Notes: a model not told the origin generated them from the sequence alone. 64,000 nucleotides of DNA from Rhyacophila brunnea (GCA_022495005.1 JAGYXB010002069.1:2046001-2110000); one strand, 5' to 3'. Numbered from the stretch's first letter, positions 23,931 to 36,164 are shown. Numbers and translations are program-made.

Positions 23931-24345
23931 GTAAATTGTACGTATAACATTTCACCGTAGCACAGTTCGCCGTGAGCTTTCTTATCGGAACGAGATGAAA
24001 AAATTACGCGTTCTGTATTTCTAATTTAATTAAATACCTATGTTTTACTGTCTTTCCCTTGTATTTCGGTAGTTTTTATTACGAATTTTGTAAGACGTGT
24101 TTTAAGCTAGTAGGTACAAGCCAGGCGGAACCACGCCAATTTTCATAGCCGAACCATAACCTAACGTAACCTAACAAATAATCCAGTAAATCGGCTATTT
24201 TCAAAATTTGTTTGCTGCTGGCTTCTGCTGTAAACCGACAAGAACCGTGCTTTATTTAGACATGAATTTTATCTCAGTACTATACGACCATATATTTCCG
24301 ATACAACATTTCACGGTGAACTGCGTACGTACAAATTTCCGGACA
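23931..24345. mobile_element. Foldback-like repeat with TTTCACCGT / ACGGTGAA ends
   Basis: The left part (AAATTGTACGTATAACATTTC, CAGTTCGCCGTGAGCTTTC) is inverted in the right part (ATTTCACGGTGAACTGCG, TACGTACAAATTT). The middle carries AACCTAACGTAACCTAAC and TTTGTTTGCTGCTGGCTTC. Related copies lie at 39779-40118, 55885-56575 and, inverted and partial, about 36950-37150. Confidence 0.6.
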
Positions 24346-24379
24346 CGATTGTGCGAATGGTTAAGAACTGTTTCTAATT

Positions 24380-25535
24380 TAAAATTACCTAATTTACCCC
24401 ACTCCAGCCCTATATGGTCCGCTAAGGAGCGATCATGTTAATTTTTAAGGGGAGGGGGTTAATACTTCGTTATAAGTAAGTAATCTATCAATAAGTGGTA
24501 GTCCGAACCCACCATATGGATTCGGGGCGAACTTTGCCCTTTCCCATAGGCAAATTTAGATCACCCATTTACGTGAGTTCTCTGTAATTTAGATTTTGAT
24601 ACAATCGCTTAGAATCATTTTTTTTTTGTCAATACTAACTTGGACTTTTCTGAGAGTTCCATATTGCTATGCTACATGACACCTTGGCGCAGCACACCTG
24701 CCGTTATCCTTAAAACGGCAGCCATATTTTACAATATCATTGAAGGTGCAGATGTCTGTCTCTTGTTTCATTTTTTTTTTAAATATGAAATATGTTACTT
24801 CCTCCGATCTGTAAAATGTCGACTGCTGCAACTAAAATTGAACAAATAAGCCACTCGGATATTGTAATATTGTATCAAATTCTCCTTTTATGAATAGAGT
24901 GCGTATTAAGTAGATTCCTAAACTTTTATGGTAATACTATGAGACAAGTAGGGGTTCCCTTTAAGTTTACAGGAAGGTAGACTATGATTATGATAGGTAA
25001 CTAGTGCTAGGGCAGTCATATTTACGTGATACAAAAAATCTACGTCCTCATTAGTTGGCCATATTATTCAGGAGTCCACTCGGACGATGTGTAAAATAAG
25101 ATATATAGGTATTACACAATATGAGCATATCTTCGCGCAGTCTTTAGAAGCATGGGTCGTTTCAGACAATGAAGCAGACAGCAAGGAAAAAGGGCGTAAC
25201 CCGTCATTTGTCCAAAATAGGTTTTATTGGATAATAACGTCATTAAATAGGTACACGTTGTGTCCAAAGGATGTAAGCTGCAAACACTGATTTAATATCC
25301 AAATATAGCTGGCAATTTAAAAAAAAAATAAGGAAGTGAAATCGGAAAAATGTAATATAAAAACCAAATAATTAATTAATTATCATGCACTTTTAGGTAA
25401 TGTCTATTTTGTATTTTAACTTTGATCGAAAACCATAACAAAAACGTTGTGTGGATTACGCCCTTTTTCCTTTCTATGTCGATGTGTTAGTAGAAGATTC
25501 GATAGAATTGGGTACACTATAATATTGGAATACGA
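24380..25535. other. Intergenic, nothing recognised
   Basis: AT-rich with scattered short ORFs. No conserved frame or complete repeat is seen. Confidence 0.4.
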
Positions 25536-25604
25536 ACAAAAAATCGCAGATGGTGCTGGTCAGTTTTTAAAATCCAATTAAACCTTGCATAAACCAAACC
25601 ATAA

Positions 25605-26148
25605 GGCTTCGGCCACATAGGCAGGTGCCTTGCTTGGTGGCTACGTGATAGGTGACATATCCTAGTGAACGAACGCACACTATTCTATCGCAATGGCCAC
25701 ACTGCACCCTTCGCGCCTCGCTACGTGATTACGAGTCACCTCGTGAATCTCCCGGCGAACAAACGTGTTGGTTATTTTTATTGTAGCACCTAGTGATTTT
25801 GCCATTGTCTATGGATTTTGCGAGATGGCGGATGTTTCTTCAGTATGACAAACGTCAAACACCTTATATTTTGAGGTTATGAATAATGACAAATGGTATG
25901 AATAATTGACACTACGCACGCAACAAGTTCGAATTTGAGACTTTCGAAATTTTAAACTTAAATTCTCTGCGAGAAGTAGCTTTCTGGTTAGTTTTGAGAG
26001 TGACATATCGTTGTTGACTTGAGCACTCCCAAATGTCAAATGAATTTGTACCTAAACACGTAGCGTGCAATGTGGCGGTAGTGTTTTTAGTAGCAAGCAT
26101 AGCATCTAGCTCAGGACTAGCGAAGCACCTGCCTATGTGGCCGAAACC
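25605..26148. mobile_element. PIF/Harbinger-like MITE, 544 bp, nested in a foldback fragment
   Basis: The TIRs GGCTTCGGCCACATAGGCAG and GGTTTCGGCCACATAGGCAG (24 bp in all, one mismatch) are flanked by TAA and TTA. Compared with the undisrupted foldback sequence CCATAATAGTTTAG elsewhere in the window, the insertion splits CCA-TAA-TAGTTTAG, which identifies a 3-bp TWA duplication typical of PIF/Harbinger. It is non-autonomous and lies about 105 bp upstream of the first coding exon of ex. Confidence 0.82.
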
Positions 26149-26275
26149 TTATAGTTTAGCCATGCTATGTGCGACTTTTTTAGTGATACTTATTTTGTTT
26201 TCGTTTTATTCTCCCAGTGGATGTGATGTTTGATGGTTTTTTTTTCTTCTACAGGTCGCGGTGCTATGTCCGGGC

Positions 26276-26558
26276 ATGCGCGCGCTGTGCGGCGTCCCCG
26301 GGCTGCGGGCGGGCGCGCCGCTGCCTGCCGCTGCGCGCTTCCTCGCCCTGCGGCTCACCCCTGCCGCGCCGACGAGCTCGCCACCGACGAGTGCCGGGGT
26401 AGGCTCACCTCCAGCGCCGCAGGCGACGCCAGCAGCTCCGCTCTGCCTACTCGTCGATGCCAAGGCGCGCGTCAGAGACCTTCGCAAGCACGCACGCACA
26501 CACCTCCTACACCGCGGCGTACGACACACCGACATCTTTGGAATAGCAGTGCTCTGTG
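26276..26558 (+). CDS. ex: expanded (ex) homologue, coding exon 1 (FERM F1, first part)
   Basis: This first coding exon of the ex gene is strongly GC-rich against the AT-rich flanks. It follows a splice acceptor (TTCTTCTACAG|GTCGCGG, exon from 26255) and ends at CTCTGTG|GTGAGT (phase 1). The chosen start MRALCGVPG at 26276 resembles the N-terminus I expect for Expanded; no in-frame stop lies between the acceptor and this ATG. Residues 21-27 RFLALRL and 59-65 VDAKARV-type sequence, then DIFGIAVL, are the opening strands and helix of the FERM F1 (ubiquitin-like) lobe. Expanded acts at apical junctions with Merlin and Kibra to activate Hippo/Warts and restrain Yorkie. A low-complexity Ala/Pro insert (about residues 29-55) is unusual. 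Confidence 0.82.
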
Positions 26559-27369
26559 GTGAGTTGTCTTTTTGTCTAATCCGAGACCCAATGAATGTTA
26601 GGCCCGCTCACGAGAATACTAAAAAAAGACGCAACTGAAACTAAAATTCCAGCCAGTATCTAGCTAATGTATTTCAATGGCGGCTCGCTGACGGCAAGAC
26701 TGGAATCTCTCAGTTTCAAAACGTTCGCGACCGAAACCGAAGAGACGCGACATGCTAGTCTCCCAGTCGCTCAGTTACCAGTCACCCATAAAACAGTGAT
26801 ACCAATGTAAATAGATTCGATGAAAAATCATATTGAGAAATTGGGAGCACTATCAGATTGACATTTTTATTAGTCAGGGAACACAGTAAAAATAATAACT
26901 AATAGAGCGAATTTGTGGTGTGCTTATCTCACTTAAGTGGTTGACCCGCCACGTCGGGCCCCCGTGCTAGAGCCCTGTGAGTGCCCCCTTGTGGTGGGCC
27001 ATGGGTAGGTATAGCGGATAGCCTATCCGAATTATTTTTATTAATCCGTTCTGTGGTTATGAACTTTTTTCAGATACGAGTATAATATGTCTGAATCATC
27101 ATTAATTAACTTCTAGTAGGTAATGCCTTTTCGTGTATATTTGCACCCACACTATTCTTATGTATTTTAATGGATTTTAATTTACATATTGATCGTGTAA
27201 TTTTGTAATTTGATTCATTACGTTATTTGATTATATCATTACACTGCGATATGCTTCTATAATCTATCTCTACCAGGATACTTATAGCCATAGGCAGTTA
27301 TTAACTTGCATGCAAGCCAACTTCGATTGTTTGGCCAAGTTATATTTATAAAACCTAAGTGCAATATTA

Positions 27370-27600
27370 TTTATCTAGTCACGCTCCAGCATAGGAACGT
27401 AGGACAAGCGCGAGGTCGAAGGCGCGTCTTGCCATGTGAGACACGCGCATAGATTGTTCTTGTAGCAACGTTGACGAATGAAGCAAGGTCGGTCTACGAC
27501 GGCGGAATTTGTGCAGCTGTGCCGTAAGGGCGCGGAGTGACGCACTCTCGCAGGAAGCGGCCGCCCCCGCACAACTGGCGAACTGTCTCTCTCACGATGT
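27370..27600 (-). other. CpG-rich island in ex intron, antisense similarity to 41050-41190
   Basis: A GC-rich block stands out in AT-rich DNA. Its minus strand near 27440-27500 (TGCTACAAGAACAATCTATG) resembles the minus strand near 41085-41130 (CGCTACGAGAACGATCTACG), about 20 of 26 positions over the best stretch. The open frame (27375-27698, minus, 107 codons) has no recognised domain. It is either a shared GC-rich repeat or a degraded exon. Confidence 0.3.
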
Positions 27601-27798
27601 AATATTATATCGATTTGAATTAACAATCGGATGAGTTTGTTCAATTTTACGAATTCAGTTATGACGACATTGAAAAGCCAAGCAGTTGACAGTATCACAG
27701 TTCACCGTGAGATGCTGTGTAAGAAACCGATGGCCTTATAGCATCAGTATCAAATTCATGTCTAAATTAAACACTAATAAAATACGTACCCAAGTAAT

Positions 27799-28216
27799 AA
27801 TAATTACAAGATAAAAAGAAGTTTTTATATACCTACAACGTTTTTTAAATTTTCTGTTGAATCATATAAACTTACTTGACTAGCTTAAACGATCAAAAAA
27901 AATTGTACTTGATAGAAATAATACTGACATGTCATATTGATTTCCATAGTAACGCACGTGTATATTAATAATTTAGTTGCTAGGACCCCAGACCCTAGCA
28001 ACCAATAATGGTGTCGAAATAACTTTTCATACAAAACAGAATTAACTGAAAATGAATTCAATGCTACTCAAAGATGGCTAAAAGTATTAAAAAATGCATT
28101 GGCATCGTGTTCTGATATATTCTAAAAGTTTCAAATGTCTAGCTAGTCGGGAAATAGTAGGATTGCAAGATTTGTACCGGACAAATAAGAATACGAGCTA
28201 AGAAAAACGTTTTAAA
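27799..28216 (-). mobile_element. MITE with ACAACGTTTTT ends, copy C
   Basis: The family is inverted here, from TAATTACAAGATAAAAAG through ACAACGTTTTTTAAAT to AAGAAAAACGTT. A short deletion removes part of the ATTTTTAACTAACTTCC region near 28155. Confidence 0.8.
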
Positions 28217-28219
28217 ATT

Positions 28220-29170
28220 CACCGGATAAGTAAAGTAAAAATACAATCATATCGTATAGGTATATTTTTATAAAATTCTGCGGTTCAAATGTTGGTTAGC
28301 AAGTAGGTGCTTGTAATAATGACAGCATTATTAATTCTTATATAAGTGTTTGATATCAATCAATATCGAATTAATGTTCTTATTGAATTTAATACGATTA
28401 GAACATAATCGTATCACTGTATGCAATGCTCGAACAACGCGTCATTTTTTTTATCTCAATCCTATACGGCTATCTTTTCCCGGTACAACAGCTCACGGTA
28501 AACTGTGGTACGGAAAATGTAAGGTGTACAATTGTATAAATTAGCGAAGTTCTAGAAGCTTGGATGGTACATGTAGTCGGTGTTTTGTAAAATGTCTAAG
28601 TAGATTAGTAGATATATACATTTCCAAGTTTTGAATTGCTTTAATTTTTTTTTATTATGCAAAGGGTCATTTAAACACAAAATTAATTGAGTTAATTTGA
28701 TTTCAATTTCATTTGAGTCAATGAAGTCGGAAATGTTGAAAATACTGGATTTTTACAAAATGAGTGTTTTCGCAAGCATAAAAAGCAAGAATCGCCGTAA
28801 AAACCCCTAGTAATAAGTTTTGTTTTTTTTAGCAAAATGGTGCACTTATTTATGTGTGAGGGGTGTCCATTTCGTAAAAATATCCAAAATAATTTGCAGA
28901 CGGGATGAGACAGGGTTGACAAACTTTAGCAGATGCCACCTGACTTCCCCATTTACCCCGCCTACTACTCAGCTTGTCGCACCTTCAACCACCGTGGATT
29001 CCCGCACTTTTCCGGGTACACTCTTCATAACCAGACATTCTGCACTAGACTGCGGCTATAACTACAGGGAATTCCGACCTGTCGCATCAACCAATGGTTT
29101 TCGAATGTGCGTGGCTTTTAGACATGTCGTGTCAGAATATTTCAATAAACATTGGATGCGTCAATATGTT
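28220..29170. other. Intronic, unassigned
   Basis: A short match to the TTTCACGGT foldback family is seen at about 28470-28510. A 127-codon plus-strand ORF (28820-29203) shows no recognisable motif and runs into the next repeat, so it is not called. Confidence 0.35.
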
Positions 29171-29175
29171 GCACC

Positions 29176-29999
29176 CAGGGGACTCAGAAATGATGGGAAC
29201 TGAAATAACTAACGGGTGTGGAGAAACATGCAACCGATCTCGAGTGTGGAAGAATATGGGATAAACTTCACGTGTAAAAAATACGCTTGTCCTTCGTTAT
29301 GACAACATTACTGATCACGATGTATGCGTTGACGCTCATTCAATATTGGTGTTTTTGAAGGTTGCAACGCACTATTGCACGTCTATAATGTGTGGTTAAT
29401 TTTCGTAGGATACTCACACATTCAAAACCCTGCGTTAAAATGTAGTGGATTGGGGAATAGCCTATCGAAATTCTATTTATTAATCTGTTCTGTGGTTGCA
29501 CAATGCATAAGATCCACTGGCGCAGGGCTTGAGAGGGGCCAATCCGTTGAGAAGGCTGTTCGACAGCCAAATCACGCAGGTCACGACCCCCCCTATGTTA
29601 AGATCTGGTCCTGACTGCATTCACAGATGCAAGTAGCGAACAATAACAAATTCAATTAAATATTTCTGAGAGACACTTTATAGTCTCACACAGAACAGAT
29701 AATAAATAGAATTCCGATAGGCTATATATACCAATACAGTTAATTTTGACGCATGGTTTTGAATGTGTGAGTGTCCTACGAAAATGAACCACGCATTTAT
29801 AGACTTGCAATAGTGTGTGTAATACACCAATATTGAATGAGCGTCAATGCATAAACCGAGAGCAGTTGTCAGTATTTGACGTATGACGTATTCTTGACAC
29901 GTGTTTAAATTTATCCCGTATTCTTCCTTACTCGAGATCGGTTGCCTGCTTCTCCTTACCCGTTATGTATTTCAGTTCCCATTATTTCTGAGTTGCCTG
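29176..29999. mobile_element. Long-arm foldback element (CAGG..ACTCAGAAAT family), 824 bp
   Basis: The left arm starts CAGGGGACTCAGAAATGATG. The right arm reads, as reverse complement, CAGGCAACTCAGAAATAATG. Both arms run for about 270 bp through GAACTGAAATA, CTCGAGT.., CACGTGT and CAATATTGGTGT to TTCGTAGGATACTCACACATTCAAAACC. CAG-type ends suggest hAT, but no target duplication is seen. Related pieces occur at 59132, 59770-60030, 61825-62210, 7459-7740 and 53479-53640. Confidence 0.8.
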
Positions 30000-30346
30000 T
30001 GATTTCAGTATGACCTGGAATGTTGTTTCTGCGAACCACAGAATATTATGAGAAACGTTGTAGTAAGGCCAATTAATTACCAAATAAACACATTTTTATC
30101 AATGCCATTTCGAAAAAAACACATGTTATGATCAACACATTCCGTTGGAATTCCGAGAATTCCGCACAAAACATGATCTTTACGAAACACAAAAAAAAAC
30201 ATTTCAAAACTGCCTCAAAAGCTTACTTGGAATGATGATAATGTTTTATTATTTTCATCATCTCTACGATTATTTGGATTGGAATAATATGGAGTAGGTC
30301 GGGTCAATTGAGTATTTTAATATATGAAATAAATAATATTATATAT

Positions 30347-30744
30347 CGTCACCTCAATACTACTAGATAACTCGGAATTGGTCATTGTTTGGAAAATGAA
30401 ATTTAAACTTTACTTGATTACCTACATAATATAAATCTAGTCTATAATTATTTAAAATAAAAAATAGAAATTCGTGCTTGTCTAAATTATTGGGTACAAT
30501 TAAATAATGTTTAATTGTATGAAAAAATATTGTAGAGGGTTATGTTATTCTATTACTTGTTTAATGCATTTATGGTTTTAAAGTTATCTAATATTTTCAA
30601 ACACAAAATTAATACAGTTCCCATTAACTTCTGACTCACCTAGTTTTATCATTTTATAGAGACGGAAATGTAGAATCATATTCAATAGCTATTTCAAAAA
30701 AATGAAAATCAATTTATCTAGTTGTATGTAGTATTGAGGTGACG
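30347..30744 (+). mobile_element. MITE with perfect 16-bp ends CGTCACCTCAATACTA
   Basis: The terminal inverted repeats CGTCACCTCAATACTA and TAGTATTGAGGTGACG match exactly. The inner ends CTAGATAACT and AGTTTATCTAG-like sequence extend the symmetry. The interior is non-coding and matches 15695-16067. The target duplication is unclear. Confidence 0.82.
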
Positions 30745-31116
30745 GTATGTATACACAAGTACTAATAGTTATATAAACAGGTACATACTCGACTTGTGGC
30801 TGTTTACCATGACTCTATCTAATGGAATTTAAGAAAATAAGAAGATAATATCTAAATGAAATAAATTAATGCCTTACCAATACCGTAGATGGATTTGTAT
30901 TCCATGGAATTTATGATGTTACTACAAAATGTAATATAATCATAACTCTACTTATGAGTAAATGATTTTTTTTAAATTGGCAGGTGTGTTATTTTTTCCA
31001 TGATATTTTCTATAAATAGTTTAAAAAGTGAATATGACACTGCCATGAATTAGTAGTCGATATTTTTAGTTGGCAATATGTTAAACTTAAAATTTTAATT
31101 TATCTGAGATGTATAT

Positions 31117-31828
31117 TAGTGGTGAAGGGTAGAGGTAGGCTGTTTAGATTCGACATAAATAGTGCACACTAAACTTTTTCAGTCATACTTATTTGTTTTT
31201 ATTTAACTAAAAATACAATTTGCATATAGTGCTGGTTACTTTTTTAAATTCAATTGAACCCTGCCTAAACTAAACTATAATAGTTTAGGTATGCTATAGG
31301 GCATAGGCGATCCGGCAAAAATAGTGCACACGTATCATATGGGTCTTCACGGAGTGGAGGTTATATTAAAACATTTTTTACGAGAAATGGATGTTAGCCA
31401 CTTGCTCAACCTATTAGATCCATTATCCGAACACAAATTGAAAAAAAAATGTGCATTTGCCAGAACAATGATTCAACCCTGGGGGCCGATGCCCACGATG
31501 GCCGAGCCGCTTAAGCGTCGGCTTATAATGTCGTGGGTCTCAGGTGCCTAACCATAATCGATAAAAAAATCCATCTATTAGTATGTAAAAGTAAAATATT
31601 ATGTATGGTGTAATGGAATAATTTTATAAATTTTATAGATAAACGAATATTATAACTATTATCTACTATGGGTTGAATTAGGCAGGGTTTAAATGAATTT
31701 TAAAAACTAATAAACACTGTCTACAAATTGTAGTCTTGCTTCAATGAACGCAAATACGTGTAACTGACAAAGTTTAGTGTGCAATATTTATGTCTGATCT
31801 TAACAGCCTACCTCCAGCCTTCGCCACA
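31117..31828. mobile_element. Foldback family (CAGTGGCGAAGGG), copy with internal insertion
   Basis: The left end AGTGGTGAAGGGTAGAGG and the right end CCTCCAGCCTTCGCCAC enclose the usual arms. About 31335-31548 is foreign to the other copies and includes a GC-rich CCTGGGGGCCGATGCCCACG stretch and TTTTTACGAGAAATGGATG, the latter resembling about 55745-55775. The 75-codon ORF there is probably fortuitous. Confidence 0.65.
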
Positions 31829-31829
31829 G

Positions 31830-32640
31830 TTTAATATTTGAGACTTTCACAGCTGTTTGTTATATGTAATATATTATTGGATTGTCACCGCGTGTTCTTC
31901 TTCTTTCTTTCCTCGAGGTTTCGGGATGGACAGGAAAATTGAGTATTTTTTTGTGAAAGACATAGTAAATATTATTGTTTGATTTCTAACACCGCATTGT
32001 CGTTACCCAAATATAATACGTCTGTTGAATAATGAGTATAATGACAATGGAAAAGTATGGTAGATGACTGCCAGTTTTTATACTGGATAGTTGATTACAG
32101 ACTACATTACGTCTGGAATCGGTCTCAACTTTGGAGCCATGAATTTTCTAATTGAGCTCGGTACTCCCTCCCTGTTCGGAGCAGAAACTGATAGAGATTC
32201 TGGTAATTAATATGACACATAAATACAAAGGTCTCCGAATTACCAATTATGGAGTTTTGTATTAGATAGTGAATGTATCATCGTATTTGAAAAAAGAACA
32301 CTAAACGGGAAACGGAAATTAAGATTTTTTCAGCCACAACCTACCTATATAAACTTTCGGCCTTTTTGTTTTAGTAATTACAAGTGTATGCTATGAATAT
32401 ACTCAAAAAGTGATTTTGATCTCAAATATATGATATTTTAGGTGCAAACGATTATGTAGATGTTATTTAATTAATTCATTTTCTGCAAAATCGTCCATAA
32501 TAGTCACACTGGCTTTGATAAGAGTTATTGACTATTGTCATAAATAAGGCATAACAATATAATATTCTCTGGTCTTGAATGTCAACAATAAAGTGAATAA
32601 ACAATATTACATAATATTACGAATTATAATCTATATTGTT
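31830..32640. other. Intronic, nothing recognised
   Basis: AT-rich with no repeat ends that can be paired and no coding signal. Confidence 0.4.
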
Positions 32641-32645
32641 TATAT

Positions 32646-33491
32646 CGCGGTTCCCAACCCACGAGTCGCGATTCCCATGTGGTAAAATGTATAAGTATAT
32701 AACTACATTAATACATGACAGTTGTAATGTCATTTGCATGTTATTCTTCTCGTTTTTCTTGTAAACCATTTAGTCTGTTTTTTCAGATTTTTACGATGTT
32801 GAGTTCTATATATCATTCTTTGGGAGGTATGCTTGAAAGATGAAGGTCAGCTTTTATTTTCATAAGTATAGTTTAAACTTTAAACCCTTATAGTTCTTTA
32901 AAACGTCATGGATTGAAGTTTGCCCATGGTCTCAGAAGACGGAATTCCGAGACTCGGGAAATCGACACTTGATTAATCTCGTCGTTTGAAAATCGGAGGA
33001 TTTGACTGCATACTTATAATATTATGTAAAGACAGTATCAGCACTTACTTATGAATGTTACTCGTGAAAAACGTTAAAAAAATCATCTTGCATACTAGTA
33101 AAAGTGTAGTGTACCTACTTAATAAAGCGTATTAAAATGTGATGATTGCGAATTCACATGTAAACACACATAGACAAAATGAGAAAAAAAAGTTACAATT
33201 TTTAATGTGTTTTTATCACCCTATTAAAATGCAGTTTTATGTCAAATGTGGTGGGGGGTCACAGGTGACAAGGTTATCTTATCATAAAAGGTTGTCGCAA
33301 CAAGGGATGTCCACGCGCTCGTTATCGCTGAATTACGTCATCATTCCTCTACTCGTCACCCCGGGTCCTATTGATATAACCATTTAAAATCGTTTCGTTA
33401 CCAATATGTAGGTACATAAATACCCCATACATGATTTTTTGAATCTTTACACACGAAGGGTGCCGTCAAACGGGAAGTTTGAAAACCACCA
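32646..33491. mobile_element. hAT-like element, 846 bp, perfect 8-bp target duplication
   Basis: The left end CGCGGTTCCCAACCC and the reverse complement of the right end, TGGTGGTTTTCAAACTTCC, are diverged forms of the common hAT terminus CAGTGGTTCTCAAAC. The exact duplication GTTTATAT flanks it (32638-32645 and 33492-33499). No transposase frame remains. Confidence 0.72.
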
Positions 33492-34048
33492 GTTTATATT
33501 ATTAATCTAACGTCGCAGGTACAAAATAATCATAACTTTGTTTTTATAGAGAGCATTATTATTTTTATCCTGTTATAAAATCCGTTTAGTTCTGTCGTGA
33601 CAATGTCTGTAAGCCTAGCGTGTCGGTCAGTGTGTCACGGTCTTGGCATGATGTTCATTAGTATTACAAATAGTTATATGTATACTATTTGACGGAAGTA
33701 CCTGCGTAGGTACCAATTATTATTTATTGTAGTAAGTATTCATAGTGTACAATTTTAATTGCTATCGACTGAGGATACTCGATCCGCGTTTAATGTACCT
33801 ATCTAGATCTACATACACACACTTTCCCGCAAACATCACACTTCTGTGGTTCTTTGGCAATAGCTGATATATCACTTTTTTTAGATTTTGACATATAAAT
33901 TATTGCATATAGGTTGGAACGAGGGCAAAAATGTTTTATGAATCACACATATTTTCAACAATTACCTTCATATTATTATTAACTTACCTAATTGTTTTTC
34001 CCAAATGGAACATTTTAAAAACCAATCTTTAGAAATCCGGCGTACTAT

Positions 34049-34876
34049 TTTACAACGTTTTTATTAGGTCGTATTCTTATTTGTCCGGTGGTTGTTTATC
34101 CAGTACAAATCTTGTAATCGATTTTTAACTAACTTCCCGACTAGCTAGACATTTGAAACTTTTAGAATATATCAGAACACAATGCCAATGCATTCTTTTA
34201 ATACTTTTAGCCATCTTTAAGGCCATGCATTAGTTGAGGCACGGTCTAAAAAGATCGTTGCTAGGCGATGTGCGGATTGCGGGTCGCGGGTGCAAAAGAC
34301 GCCTGTCAAACGAAATATTATTTCTCATATAAATCCAACATACGTCCATTTTACGTTCTGTTTATTATTCTATTAGTAACAATAATAATATATTCATTGA
34401 CATGTTTTCTTTTTAAAGTAAATGGGTAACGTTTTTAGTCATCTTTACACGATTTTAGAATTAATTGGCCCGTCGCCATCGCGCAGCAAAGTGACGTTAT
34501 GTCTGACTCGCCGTTCTCTCAATGAATGCGAAGCGAGTACAAAATTTCGTCGCGCGTACAGTTGAAAATTATTTGGCGTTTCACTGATGCGTCACCTTAA
34601 GTAGATTTGAATTCATTTTCAGTTAATTCTGTTTTGTATGAAAAGTTATTTCGGAAGAAATCGTAGTCCAATCCACTATTATTGGTTGCTAGGGGTCTGG
34701 GGTCCAAGCAACTAATGGAAATCAATATGAATGTCAAAATGACATTTCAGTATTATTTCTATCAAGTACAAATTTTTTTGATCGTTTAAGCTAGTCAAGT
34801 CAAGTTTATATGATTCAACAGAAAATTTAAAAACGTTGTACTTATATAAAAAGTTCTTTTTATGTTGTAATTATTT
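34049..34876 (+). mobile_element. MITE with ACAACGTTTTT ends, copy D, split by a TTAA insertion
   Basis: It starts TTTACAACGTTTTTATTAGG and ends AAAACGTTGTACTTATATAAAAAG plus tail. The family sequence is continuous except for an extra block at 34221-34600, so the copy is about 450 bp without it. Confidence 0.82.
34221..34600 (+). mobile_element. TTAA-flanked nested insertion (piggyBac-type target), about 376 bp
   Basis: In other copies the host sequence is ATCTTTAAGTAGAATTGAATTC. Here it reads ATCTTTAA-[insert]-TTAAGTAGATTTG, so exactly TTAA is duplicated. The insert ends GGCCATGCATTAGTTG and (reverse complement) GGTGACGCATCAGTG are weak inverted repeats. It includes a GC-richer stretch CGTCGCCATCGCGCAGC. 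TTAA duplication points to a piggyBac-mobilised non-autonomous element. Confidence 0.75.
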
Positions 34877-35528
34877 GACCTTATTTTTATCTTTAAATTA
34901 ATTAATAATCATTCAAATTGCCCACAGTTATTGCTGTCAAACGATAAGCTTAACGTACCCAGAGCCAATATTCGTCCTCACGTCTTTTCATTTCTACACA
35001 TTTAAACATAGTAAACCAACATTCAACATTTTCTTTAGGGTGAATTAAAATGTTATAAAAAATCAGGTAATCAAAATGAATTAAAACAATTACCTTTTTT
35101 TCATTCTTGCACTAGCATATTTTTGTTTTGTACCTATAAACATTTTAACTCCCCCTGTTAAAAATATTGAATGTCAGATACGAGGTGTCAATTTTGACCA
35201 TCGGTATATTGTTACTATTGTCCGGTGGCCCGAATCTGCAAACCTATGAATCTTCACAGTGATCGAGTAGGACTGTTTTGTTCTTTTGCCTCTTTTAAAT
35301 TAAGTTGCTCAAAAAAAAAATACGACTCATTGGACGGCTGCTTTTTTTATTGTATTTTTTTTCTTATATGTATTGTACTACTTACGTTGTTTTTTCTTTT
35401 AATTATTTTTAATAGCTCTTTCCAATATTATATTCTTTGTAAATGTATTTAATATTTTTATTATACTTATTCGTCTGTGATTGACCCTGTTGGTTTTCAT
35501 AAAGCTGATAATAAAATCTATACTTGCA

Positions 35529-36160
35529 CAGTGGCGGGTTTAGAGATATGGATGCACTACACACCGACTAATTTTAAGCCTGACGATGATCAAAAATATA
35601 GTAATAACTACATTCATATCTTTTAACCAAAATTAATCATTATTGAGGATAACAGTGGTGTGCGTATAGTGGTTATGTTATGGACCCGTTTAATGTTAGT
35701 TGCAAGGATTTTATTATGCTTTTGGTAATATAATTTAATAATATTTGGTAAATACGCTTATTTTAAGACTGGTATAATTAATAATGTTGTGACTGGTTTT
35801 AACTGTTTCGAGGCCCCCTTTTATTTTTTTTGCGAGGAGAAGTATCTATGATTTATCCTAGCTTGTAATGCAGGGAGTAGAGGGCATCTGAAGTGTATGT
35901 ATGTAGAAGCCGATTCTCTTGGCCATTACTCAATCTCTGTAAGTGGATGTCCAAGGCGTTGCTGGTCTGATACACGACACACCGACTAATTTTAAGCCTC
36001 ACGATGATCTAAAATACAATTCATTTGTTAAAAGGATTTTGTTATGCTTTATGTAATATTGTACATATCCGTACTTCGTGAGAAATACGCTTATTTTTAA
36101 GACTGGTATAATTAATAATTTCGTGACTGATTTGAACTGTTTCGAGGCCCCCTTTAAAAT
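35529..36160 (+). repeat. Two partial copies of the CAGTGGCGGGTTT repeat
   Basis: Copy one (35529-35840) starts CAGTGGCGGGTTTAGAGATA. Copy two (about 35960-36160) lacks that start but repeats ACACACCGACTAATTTTAAGCC and GACTGGTATAATTAATAAT through TGTTTCGAGGCCCCCTTT. A less similar copy is at 4600-5255. They are direct repeats and appear non-coding. Confidence 0.6.
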
Positions 36161-36164
36161 TTTC

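Noticed and set aside
24160..24185. CCTAACGTAACCTAAC runs (also at about 37020 and 56020) as possible interstitial TTAGG telomere repeats
   Set aside because: They recur as part of one dispersed foldback family at fixed positions and are too short and irregular for telomeric arrays.
26206..26562. Overlapping plus and minus ORFs of 109-110 codons over ex exon 1
   Set aside because: They are shadows in GC-rich coding DNA. The frame chosen alone continues in phase into 42514-42593 and matches FERM F1.
28820..29203. 127-codon plus-strand ORF in the ex intron
   Set aside because: No motif; it crosses the boundary of the 29176-29999 foldback element.
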